From Blastopirellula marina (lineage in GTDB: Bacteria; Planctomycetota; Planctomycetia; Pirellulales; Pirellulaceae): 64,000 nt of DNA. Shown in pieces: positions 56,696 through 64,000 of the stretch. Within the stretch, counting starts at the first letter, position 1; each line of letters begins with the position of its first letter. The position numbers were made by a program, and so were the translations under genes. The DNA lies in NCBI RefSeq assembly GCF_002967715.1, contig NZ_PUIA01000026.1, positions 124,001 to 188,000 on the forward strand, written 5' to 3'. The notes under the pieces were generated by a model. The model was given only the letters and a program-made list of their open reading frames with translations. It did not search any database and had not been told where the DNA came from.

Positions 56696-57808
56696 ATGGC
56701 AATCGCCGACGACGACCAACGATTCATGCGGCGAGCGCTAGATCTCGCCGAGCGGGGACGCGGCTTTGTTGAACCCAACCCCATGGTCGGTTGCGTGATC
56801 GTCAAAGATGGTCAAATTGTCGGTGAAGGTTTTCATGAACGTTTTGGCGGCCCCCACGCGGAAATCAACGCGATAGCCAGTGTCGGCGGTGCTTCGCTCG
56901 AAGGAAGCACTGTCTACGTGACCTTGGAGCCATGCTGCCATCACGGCAAGACGCCTCCATGCACCGATGCTCTGCTGAAAGTAAAACCGGCGCGGGTTGT
57001 GATTGCCATGCAAGATCCCTTCCCGAAAGTGCAGGGAGGTGGCATCCAGATTCTCGCCAGCCATGGAATTCAGGTGAGCGTCGGAGCTTGCGGTGACGAT
57101 GCGGCTCGCCTGAATGCTCCGTTTGCCAAAGTCCATCAAAAGGGAAAGCCATGGGTGATCGCCAAGTGGGCGATGACCCTTGATGGCAAGCTGGCCACGG
57201 CCAGCGGCAGCAGCAAGTGGATCAGTGGCGAAGCAGCCCGAGCGGAAGTGCACCGGATCCGGGGCCTGTGCGACGGAGTGATGGTGGGCAGCGGCACGGT
57301 GAAGTTGGACGATCCTTTGCTGACGACTCGCCCGCATGGTCCTCGGATCGCGGCTCGGATTGTGATCGACAGCCAAGCTACGCTCGCTACCTCGAGTCGA
57401 TTGATCGAGACCATCGCCGAAGCACCGGTAATCGTCGCGGTCGCCGAATCGGCTCGTTCGGAACGCCTGGAACGTCTGGCACATGCTGGCTGCGAACTGG
57501 TCGTTTGCCAGGGGAGTGACCACGCTGACCGGATAGAGCACTTTCTTCGCCAATTGGCTTCCCGCGGCATGACCAACGTGCTGGTCGAAGGAGGAAGCCA
57601 GTTGCTGGGCCTATTGTGGGACACGCAGCAAATCGACGAAGTCTATGCGTTTATCGCACCAAAGATCGCTGGTGGAAGCAACGCGATCAGCCCGATCGGC
57701 GGTCATGGCGTATCGAACATGGAAGAAGCGACCAGCCTGGTACGGACCGATCTTCGGTCATACCAGGAAACGATCTGCCTGCACGGGTTCACCGATTTCT
57801 CACTTTAA
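56696..57808 (+). CDS. ribD: Bifunctional riboflavin biosynthesis deaminase/reductase RibD
   Basis: RibD deaminates the pyrimidine from GTP cyclohydrolase II and then reduces its ribosyl side chain, two steps of riboflavin synthesis. The 370-residue protein has the deaminase domain first, with zinc ligands in [10 protein letters not shown] and [12 protein letters not shown]. The reductase domain follows ([18 protein letters not shown], then [16 protein letters not shown] and [12 protein letters not shown]). The ATG at 56696 is used; upstream codons lie in the TPR gene. It overlaps the convergent sialidase-like gene by four bases. Confidence 0.96.
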   Translation: MAIADDDQRFMRRALDLAERGRGFVEPNPMVGCVIVKDGQIVGEGFHERFGGPHAEINAIASVGGASLEGSTVYVTLEPCCHHGKTPPCTDALLKVKPARVVIAMQDPFPKVQGGGIQILASHGIQVSVGACGDDAARLNAPFAKVHQKGKPWVIAKWAMTLDGKLATASGSSKWISGEAARAEVHRIRGLCDGVMVGSGTVKLDDPLLTTRPHGPRIAARIVIDSQATLATSSRLIETIAEAPVIVAVAESARSERLERLAHAGCELVVCQGSDHADRIEHFLRQLASRGMTNVLVEGGSQLLGLLWDTQQIDEVYAFIAPKIAGGSNAISPIGGHGVSNMEEATSLVRTDLRSYQETICLHGFTDFSL

Positions 57809-59070
57809 TCCTTGGGATTCAACTTCCCTGGGATCATGATCGGCTGCTGCAAACGCGAGCCATCGCTGACAAGCTTGCCGGCCCGAATGTCGGCTTCGGT
57901 GAATTTGGCGAAAAGGATATGCCCCTTCTTGCTCCGCTCCCAGTCATAAGAAATGTAGATCGAGCCGTCCGGTGCCTGAAAACCATCGGGGTAGGAAACG
58001 CCCGTTCGTTCATCCAACATCAAGCCACCGATCCAAGTTTGCCCCTCGTCGTCGGATAGCCACGCCGAAAGGTGACTGCGTCCGGTGTTCGAGCCGATCG
58101 TCTTGCCATGCTTCACCAGCAGCCAACTTCCTGAGGCCAGCTTACGCAGATGAAACCGAGCTGCCGGGTGCTTGATTTGCGGAGGAAACACGGGCTCTGA
58201 CCATGTGGCTCCCATATCGTTGGAAATCGTGAGCATCGCGCCACGACGCGTTCGTGCCAACATCCATAACGAACCATCTTTCCGCTCGATCGCACGATGT
58301 TCGATCCAATCAGGCTCGGGAAACTGGACATTGCCGCGACGCGTCCAGGTTTCTCCTTGATCAGTCGAGACCAGGATATTCGCTCCACGAATCGGATCGA
58401 GTTCATGAAAGACGCCTGCCGCAAAGGGACCGATACCTTGGCTCTGCAGCAACTGGGCAAAGACGATCCATTCTCCCTTCGAGTTCACCATTGGCTTGTT
58501 CAGCATCGAGCCATCCCAGATTCTTCGCGGCTCGGTCCATACAAGTTGATCGGCATCAGGGTTATCGCAGCGAGTACACCACAACCCCCCTCGCCCATCG
58601 AAATGATTCATCGTTTGATCGAAGAAGAGCCACAGCCTTCCCATAGGGTCAGTCCATAAATTGCCGATAATTACGGTCCGCGGAATCGGCAAATGTTTCT
58701 TGCGACTATCAATCACCAGAACCGGGTCACTCCATGTGTGCCCATCATCGTCACTTTTGGCAATTAGCATGTATGACTTCGGTCCATCTTCTTCGCCGAT
58801 CCAGGCCGCGAACAAACGACCTTTCGGCGTGCGTTCAATGCCGATCGTCATTCCATAGTGAAGATTTCGAACGTGATACTCTTCCGCTGGATTCGTATTT
58901 ATCCGTGGTGGCAAGAGTGCGAGATCTGCGACTTCGCGCAGCGTGGCCAACTCGCGCTCGCGTGCCTCTTCAGGAGAAGCCTTACCGAGATCGACAATCT
59001 CGTCCGCGAACATCTCACAGGGCAACAAGAACGAAACCAACAGCGTTAACAGCGCACATTCACGCAGCAT
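57805..59070 (-). CDS. Sialidase-like secreted protein with BNR/Asp-box repeats
   Basis: The 421-residue protein has a signal peptide ([17 protein letters not shown]). Four Asp-box motifs are spread through a six-bladed propeller: [27 protein letters not shown] and [25 protein letters not shown] is the usual first-blade segment. The family includes sialidases and exo-hydrolases; planctomycete versions often act on unknown sugars. No catalytic Tyr or Glu assignment is made. It lies 51 bp downstream of the DUF1501 gene on the same strand. Confidence 0.85.
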   Translation of the reverse strand: MLRECALLTLLVSFLLPCEMFADEIVDLGKASPEEARERELATLREVADLALLPPRINTNPAEEYHVRNLHYGMTIGIERTPKGRLFAAWIGEEDGPKSYMLIAKSDDDGHTWSDPVLVIDSRKKHLPIPRTVIIGNLWTDPMGRLWLFFDQTMNHFDGRGGLWCTRCDNPDADQLVWTEPRRIWDGSMLNKPMVNSKGEWIVFAQLLQSQGIGPFAAGVFHELDPIRGANILVSTDQGETWTRRGNVQFPEPDWIEHRAIERKDGSLWMLARTRRGAMLTISNDMGATWSEPVFPPQIKHPAARFHLRKLASGSWLLVKHGKTIGSNTGRSHLSAWLSDDEGQTWIGGLMLDERTGVSYPDGFQAPDGSIYISYDWERSKKGHILFAKFTEADIRAGKLVSDGSRLQQPIMIPGKLNPKD

Positions 59071-59121
59071 AATTCACCGATGCTAATCACAGGGAGGGAG
59101 TAAGGCGGGCAACTACTTCAA

Positions 59122-60438
59122 TCAGAATAACTCGTGGATCACTTCGCCACCTTTGACCAGCGCCAATGGCTGGTCCTGATCGGTGACATATTCATCGTGT
59201 GGATTCATGCCCAATACATGACAGAAGGTCTGGAATAGATCCTGCACTTCGACGGGGCGGTCAGAGACACTAACCCCTTCTTTATCGGTCGCACCGATCA
59301 CTTGTCCCATCTTTACGCCACCACCAGACAGACACGTAATCCAACCGTCCGAGTAATGCTCGCGACCACCGTCAGGCTTGAATTTGGGAGTTCGACCAAA
59401 CTCGCCCATCCAGACAACCAACGTATCTTCCAGCATGCCACGTTGTTCAAGGTCTCGCAGAAGCATCGCGTACCCCTGGTCGACTCCATTGGCCAGTTTG
59501 GGGTTCTCGTCCCAGCCGTTCTTATGCGTGTCCCACCCTTGATCGCTGACGTTCCCGGTGCTGAAGACTTCAATAAAGCTGACGCCTGTTTCCACGAGTC
59601 GGCGAGCCAGCAAACAGGCCTGACCGAATTCGGTACGACCGTAGGCATCACGGATGCTTTCAGGTTCGTTGTCGAGCCGAAATGCTTCTAGCTTTGGGCT
59701 GAGCACAAAACGCTGTGTTTGCTCGTAGATCTCTTGCTTCTCGCTCACACGTTGGGCACCGCCACTGATGGCGAACTGTTCATCCAACCGGGCCGACAAG
59801 TCTAAGCGACGCCGCAAACGCTGTTCAGATACGGTCGTTAAAACATCTTCGGGAAGCGTCCCGGCCTGATCGATTTTGAACGACTCGTATCGAGGACCAA
59901 GCACGCCGCTATTGATGTCGCGAGTCGTGATACGCGGCTTGCCAATTCTCACGAAAGCAGGCAGGTCGTACGTTGGGTCAAATCGTTCCCGGGCAACGAC
60001 GCTCCCCCAGGTCGGATATTGAATAGAGGGATTGATTGGGTAGCCGCTTCGCACGAGCTTGATGGCCCGGAAGTGGTCGCGTTCGCCGCTCTTCATGCTG
60101 CGAATCAGGGCGATCTTGTGCATCATCTTTGCCGTTTCCGGCATGTACTCGGCGATGTGCACGCCTGGAAGGGAGGTCGCTATCGATGTCGCAGGGCCTT
60201 GGTACTTCGAGCCAATCTTCGGATTGAATGTTTCGAACTGGCTTGGCCCACCATCCATCCACAACAGGATCATTTTCTTGCCGGTCTTACGTAATTCGCT
60301 CGCCCGGGCGATCATCATATCGCGCCACGACAAGGTCAACGTTCCGGCGGTGGCACCAATCATCAACTGCTTGAGGAATGCACGGCGGTGCGAGACACCA
60401 TCTCGTCCGGCAACCAGATTCCAAAATGGGCGAATCAT
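59122..60438 (-). CDS. DUF1501 protein
   Basis: The 438-residue protein has the DUF1501 order: a twin-arginine-like start (SHRRAFLKQLMIGATAGTL), KKMILLWMDGGPSQFETFNP, LIRSMKSGERDH, FSTGNVSDQGWDTHKNG and VVWMGEFGRTPKF. The fold resembles alkaline phosphatase/sulfatase enzymes, but function is unknown. It is very common in planctomycetes, nearly always next to a DUF1549/DUF1553 gene, as here 65 bp downstream of one. Confidence 0.95.
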   Translation of the reverse strand: MIRPFWNLVAGRDGVSHRRAFLKQLMIGATAGTLTLSWRDMMIARASELRKTGKKMILLWMDGGPSQFETFNPKIGSKYQGPATSIATSLPGVHIAEYMPETAKMMHKIALIRSMKSGERDHFRAIKLVRSGYPINPSIQYPTWGSVVARERFDPTYDLPAFVRIGKPRITTRDINSGVLGPRYESFKIDQAGTLPEDVLTTVSEQRLRRRLDLSARLDEQFAISGGAQRVSEKQEIYEQTQRFVLSPKLEAFRLDNEPESIRDAYGRTEFGQACLLARRLVETGVSFIEVFSTGNVSDQGWDTHKNGWDENPKLANGVDQGYAMLLRDLEQRGMLEDTLVVWMGEFGRTPKFKPDGGREHYSDGWITCLSGGGVKMGQVIGATDKEGVSVSDRPVEVQDLFQTFCHVLGMNPHDEYVTDQDQPLALVKGGEVIHELF

Positions 60439-60503
60439 TTCTTATCCCTCAAGATCATTTTCGGTCTTGCATCAAACGTTGGGCCACCGCAGCAGAGCAA
60501 TGC

Positions 60504-62651
60504 CTATTTGCGTGTGGTAAATTCAGCCGTATTCAATAGCGCCCACAGAAGGTCCTCGAAAGCTTCGTCTCGCGAAACTCCGCCCTGAACGTAATCGTAG
60601 GCAATCTCCAGCTCTTTATCCGCAGGAGCCCGCCCCAGAACGTTGATGTAAAGACGCTGAATCGCCTGGCGATCGTCAGGGGTTTCGTTGAGTAGCTTGG
60701 CCAGTTTCGTCTTTTGATCGTCCCCTGCTTTCACTTGATCTTGGAGCTGACGATTGTTCATCAGGAACATGGCCTGCTGCATCGTTTGGGGACGGAACTG
60801 TTTGCCGAGGGATGGATCATAGCCAAACACATCGTTCACAATGTCCTTCGTGCTTTTAGGAGGCGGAGGGAAACGCATCTCCGCAGTCGGCTTCATCTGC
60901 TCCCCTTTCACGTTGGGAAGTTCGATGGCCGTTTCCAAATTTTTGAAGACCACATCCCCCCGCATCTTACGCAACTCGGCCGATGCGAGTTGCCCGACGA
61001 CTTCATCCGCCGAATCGAGCTCGCGCTGGTAAGCTTTGGTGTTCAGGATCAATCGGAACAATGGCTTGGCGTCGTACTCGTTGGCCACGAAGTGCCCCGC
61101 GACCGCGTCATGAACCGATGGCAAACTCGGGAAACCTGCCTCTTCCGAGATCTCGTCGATCGGATCGCAGAAGGGTTGATCCATTAGGCGTTCCCAGGCT
61201 CGGTTGACGTAAGCCTTGGCAAACAGGGCGTTGTCAGGGCTGACAACCCATTTCGCCAGCGTAACCCGGCGAGAGACGTCGCTGATACCTTTTTCAAGCT
61301 GATCGCCTGCGAACACGGCAGGCATCATTGTCTTGTTCGTGTCAGGCATCTTATGCTCGCCGGCATCCTTGCTGCCAACTTCGATTTCGCCGCTATCGTT
61401 CCAGGGTAGTTTGGCATTGGTACGCACGAAGAAAGCCGCCATTTGGTGGAAGCGTTCCTGCGGGATGTCGACAAATGGGTGATCATGGCACTCGGCACAT
61501 TGGATTTGCGTACCGAGAAAGATGCGAGTTGTTTCACCGGCCAGACGCGAGGTACTTGCCTGATGGAAACCTACGAAGAACGCAGGGGGATTGTCTCCGA
61601 CCTTTCCGGTGGCAGTCAGGATGCGATAGGAAATCTCGTCCCAGCCCGTACCTTCGTTCATTTGCTGGGCCATCCAGTCCTGGAAGATCTGATAATCCAG
61701 AAAGGTCAGCTCCGGCTGAGGAATGCGATAACTGAAGACGTCGCTCCAGTAATTGCCCCAGTTCTTGCCGAACTCCGGACTTTCCAACAAGCGATCGATC
61801 AGTAGCGACCGCCTAGCGGGGTTTGTATCCGCGAGGAAATCGGTACGCTCATGCTCGGTCGGAATGCGACCAATCACATCGATCGTCACGCGGCGCAGAA
61901 ACGTTTCGTCGTCAACGATATCGGTTGTTTTGTTCAGATTGGCTTCGCGATCGATTAACCGATCGAGTTCATCCGAGGTCAGCAATCGAGCGTCGGTATC
62001 TTGGATGCGAACGAATGCCGGTGCGGTTTCCGGCTTCGGCTTTTCCTTCTCCTTCTTCTCCTGCTTGGGCTCAGGATCTTTCGTGGCAAGCTTCTTTCCC
62101 ACGGCATCGAGCTTGGCAATCTCGCTGACGGGAACAAACAGTACCGCATCGACAATCACGATTCCCTGAGCATCTTTATCCGAGATCGCAACGACCGCGT
62201 CTTTCTCAGAATCGAAGTTGAATTCACCGAGCGAGTGAAATACCGACGGCCCTTGGGGTGCTTGCCGTTGATTCACCGTAAGCTTGGCATCTCCTTCCGC
62301 ATGTTGAATTTCAACGGGAGCCGATGCCGCTCGATTGCTGTTCGCGTTGTAGGCCAGATAAACGCCATACTTCCCGGAAGCAGGCAGCTTCTGGCGGAAG
62401 GTGATCGTTTTGCTGATCGCGGCTTCCTCTCGACCGGGAACTCCACTGTGTACATAGCCTTCGCCTATGTACGGCTTGCTATGCACCGACAACTGCCAAG
62501 GCCCCATCAACTGTCCGGCAGAGTTATCCAGCAGAATGCCAGGTAGCGGCTTTGTATCCAGCGAGTCGGCCGCGCACAGCACGACCGGTAAAAGGAGAAG
62601 CAGGGTGATACTCGCGATGCGAATCCGGTAACCGTGAGGTGGCAGCCGCAT
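60504..62651 (-). CDS. DUF1549/DUF1553 protein with an N-terminal golvesin-like domain
   Basis: The 715-residue protein has a signal peptide (IASITLLLLLPVVLCAA). The first domain (about 35-180) contains YGVYLAYNANSNRAASAPVE and LTVNQRQAPQGPSVFHSLGE, which resemble golvesin C-terminal-like/xanthan lyase modules. A Lys/Glu-rich linker leads to DUF1549 (TIDVIGRIPTEHERTDFL, SPEFGKNWGNYW). A cytochrome-like CAECHDHP lies in IQCAECHDHPFVDIPQERF. DUF1553 then ends with QAMFLMNNRQLQDQ and INVLGRAPADKELE. It is the partner of the DUF1501 gene downstream. Function of the pair is unknown. Confidence 0.93.
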   Translation of the reverse strand: MRLPPHGYRIRIASITLLLLLPVVLCAADSLDTKPLPGILLDNSAGQLMGPWQLSVHSKPYIGEGYVHSGVPGREEAAISKTITFRQKLPASGKYGVYLAYNANSNRAASAPVEIQHAEGDAKLTVNQRQAPQGPSVFHSLGEFNFDSEKDAVVAISDKDAQGIVIVDAVLFVPVSEIAKLDAVGKKLATKDPEPKQEKKEKEKPKPETAPAFVRIQDTDARLLTSDELDRLIDREANLNKTTDIVDDETFLRRVTIDVIGRIPTEHERTDFLADTNPARRSLLIDRLLESPEFGKNWGNYWSDVFSYRIPQPELTFLDYQIFQDWMAQQMNEGTGWDEISYRILTATGKVGDNPPAFFVGFHQASTSRLAGETTRIFLGTQIQCAECHDHPFVDIPQERFHQMAAFFVRTNAKLPWNDSGEIEVGSKDAGEHKMPDTNKTMMPAVFAGDQLEKGISDVSRRVTLAKWVVSPDNALFAKAYVNRAWERLMDQPFCDPIDEISEEAGFPSLPSVHDAVAGHFVANEYDAKPLFRLILNTKAYQRELDSADEVVGQLASAELRKMRGDVVFKNLETAIELPNVKGEQMKPTAEMRFPPPPKSTKDIVNDVFGYDPSLGKQFRPQTMQQAMFLMNNRQLQDQVKAGDDQKTKLAKLLNETPDDRQAIQRLYINVLGRAPADKELEIAYDYVQGGVSRDEAFEDLLWALLNTAEFTTRK

Positions 62652-63067
62652 AGGTTCGCTTTCCCATCAACAGTGGTGTGAAGGTATTCGTCCCCGAAGG
62701 AGGGAGAAAGGTAGGAACTGTTGAGTGTAAGAAAAAAACAAAAGTAAGGTCAATCTAAAAGTGATAGAGAATCTTTAGCATTCTTCATAAGGGGGCATCA
62801 TGACCCTTTATTTCAATCGTAGTTACGACCAGTGAGGAGTTGCAGCGACTTTAACGACAAAAGCCCAGAGTCATGGCCCATGACTCCGGGCTTCCATCGG
62901 GGGATAGCCCCCGTGTTCTCCACCAATCGCGTGGTTCGAAAAAGCCAAGCCTTGAGGGAAAGCATTCGAAGAATGTCTCCCCCAAGGCGTTGGCCCAACA
63001 ACCACTTCGCAAATCCATCTCAGGTGTGGTTAGTAAGTACGTCCATGCGAATCGTTCCTCCGCTGAA
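62652..63067. other. Gap with a long hairpin between the DUF1549 and PRC-barrel genes
   Basis: I see no convincing gene. The main structure is the hairpin at 62861-62893; a second, CGGGGG-atag-CCCCCG, lies around 62898-62913. Short frames across the region overlap each other in several phases and lack ribosome-binding sites. The paired hairpins and translated fragments look like a dispersed non-coding repeat, which I cannot test here. Confidence 0.4.
62861..62893 (-). terminator. Hairpin, likely terminator of the PRC-barrel gene
   Basis: AAGCCC-a-GAGTCATGG pairs with CCATGACTC-c-GGGCTT around a single-base loop position, a stem of about 15 pairs with one mismatch. On the minus strand TTTTGTC follows. 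It lies about 175 bp after the PRC-barrel stop. Confidence 0.55.
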
Positions 63068-64000
63068 TTATTCAACATCCACTTCAGCATCGATTCCGTT
63101 TCCGGGGACATCGTCGTTAACTTCAATGTCTACACCAGGAGCTTTGATGTCAGCATCGATGGCCGGACGACTGTCATCGCCCGGGCGGCGGTCGTCGACT
63201 CGATTCGCCTGGCCATCGAAGTTTGGGTTTGCCTGCTGTGGCCAATTGTTCTGGTCAAATCCCTTGGCCTTCTCCAACGTTTCGGGATTGGCATTGAGAA
63301 CCAATTGATTGGTGTCTTCCTGGGCATTGTGTTTCAAACGGAAGTTCTTCCAAGCCACGGCGTGCAAATGATCACCGATACCTGCGATGCCACCAACCGA
63401 AAGGGCAGCGTAGCGGATATCGCCATTGGACATGTCTACCATCAGGTCATTAATCGTTCCCAGCTTCTCGTTGGCGTTGTTGACGACGGCCATGCCAATC
63501 AGATCGTCTGCACGATGGACGGCCATCGAGTTGTCCTGGCGGTCGCTACTGCGATCTGCGTCGCGGTTTAGATTCACGTCGACATGGACTGGACCAGCTT
63601 TGATGTTCACTCCACCTTCCCGATCGGCATAGTGCTTATCGATGGCTTGAGTAAATTCTTTCGACGCCATATTCGGCCAGTGGTCGGCATCGAATCCTGG
63701 TGCCTTACGAAGCATCTCCTCGTTCAGGTTCAATAGCAGAACTGCGTCTTTGTCCTGGGTAGCTGGGCGATGCTCGAAAGCTTCAAACGGAACCGCAAAA
63801 AGCTTAGACCCGAGACCGAGAAACCCACCATAGGAGACGGCAACGTACTTAACGCGGCCTCGATCGGTATCGATCACAATGTCGCGAACACTTCCTAGTT
63901 CTTTACCAGCCTCGTTCTGAATGCTCATGCCTTGAAGTTGGCTGGCCCGCTGTGCAAACGTCCTCTGGGAGGCATTGTCCACGGTTGTCTTGTCAGAATT
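63068..64000 (-). CDS. Double PRC-barrel domain protein (partial, N-terminus may be missing)
   Basis: At least 304 residues are seen from a GTG at 63982, and the frame stays open to the window edge, so the true start may lie outside. Two PRC-barrel repeats are clear: GMSIQNEAGKELGSVRDIVI with YGGFLGLGSKLFAVPF, and GMAVVNNANEKLGTINDLMV with VGGIAGIGDHLHAVAW. Each repeat ends with a PGFDADHWPNM- or KGFDQNNWPQQ-like helix. The C-terminus is acidic (IEVNDDVPGNGIDAEVDVE). PRC barrels occur in RimM and photosynthetic reaction-centre H subunits, and as stress-related proteins; function here is unknown. Confidence 0.85.
   Translation of the reverse strand, partial: NSDKTTVDNASQRTFAQRASQLQGMSIQNEAGKELGSVRDIVIDTDRGRVKYVAVSYGGFLGLGSKLFAVPFEAFEHRPATQDKDAVLLLNLNEEMLRKAPGFDADHWPNMASKEFTQAIDKHYADREGGVNIKAGPVHVDVNLNRDADRSSDRQDNSMAVHRADDLIGMAVVNNANEKLGTINDLMVDMSNGDIRYAALSVGGIAGIGDHLHAVAWKNFRLKHNAQEDTNQLVLNANPETLEKAKGFDQNNWPQQANPNFDGQANRVDDRRPGDDSRPAIDADIKAPGVDIEVNDDVPGNGIDAEVDVE

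Noticed and set aside
62813-63126. Overlapping short minus-strand frames of 62 and 91 codons
   Set aside because: They run through hairpins and into the PRC-barrel gene with no ribosome-binding sites; better explained as non-coding repeat.

Overview
The window reads as chromosomal DNA of a planctomycete, most likely the Pirellulaceae (Blastopirellula/Bremerella-like). I infer this from family content, not from a search: a DUF1549/DUF1553 plus DUF1501 pair, a PVC-type CxxCH haem protein with a dehydrogenase-like propeller, a BBP7-type outer-membrane barrel, a DUF1559 prepilin with the H-X9-DG motif, a DUF6677-like membrane protein and a very large LptD. Coding density is high. I saw no rRNA, tRNA, CRISPR array, transposase or prophage gene.

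Layout. 1-7.3 kb: a partial Nif3-like gene, a large secreted protein with a barrel-like centre, a sugar isomerase-like TIM barrel, rsmE, an AAA ATPase and two small membrane proteins. 7.3-13 kb: a penicillin-acylase family hydrolase divergent from a three-gene sugar ABC importer (permease, binding protein, permease; no ATPase gene). 13-21.5 kb: a 29-codon gene for a very basic COX24/bS22-like ribosomal protein, an RND exporter, a GT39-like glycosyltransferase, LptD, DgkA and rplU. 21.7-27.1 kb: rne, then ptsI, ptsH, ptsN and hpf as one regulatory-PTS/ribosome-hibernation operon. 27.5-32.9 kb: an anti-sigma/FecR-like protein, the BBP7 barrel and an HDOD protein.

32.9-42.4 kb holds a tightly packed minus-strand block. 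Three GspF/PilC-like proteins, three minor-pseudopilin-like proteins and a DUF1559 prepilin-like protein are followed by a small membrane protein, a CheY-like regulator, a REC-PAS-PAS kinase and a FixJ-type regulator. It looks like a pseudopilus-like assembly system that may be co-transcribed with its own signalling cassette. 42.4-50 kb: a lipoprotein-like gene, a Na+/solute symporter, an ECF sigma factor, a cupin, an Lgt with a PDZ-like insertion, panC and class II fba. 50-64 kb: a secretin-tail-like lipoprotein, the PVC haem protein, a TPR protein with a SEC-C-like motif, ribD, a sialidase-like protein, the DUF1501 and DUF1549/1553 pair, and a partial double PRC-barrel protein.

The most unusual signal is a near-identical element of about 45 bp. 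It sits at the same distance from the -10 box upstream of two separate single-gene ribosomal-protein units, the 29-codon gene (about 13253-13319) and rplU (about 21505-21571). In both, a conserved core spans the predicted transcription start and is followed by a CCCC-N4-GGGG hairpin. This looks like a shared control element for ribosomal-protein transcripts. Next in interest are the three-GspF pseudopilin/two-component block and the Lgt-PDZ architecture.
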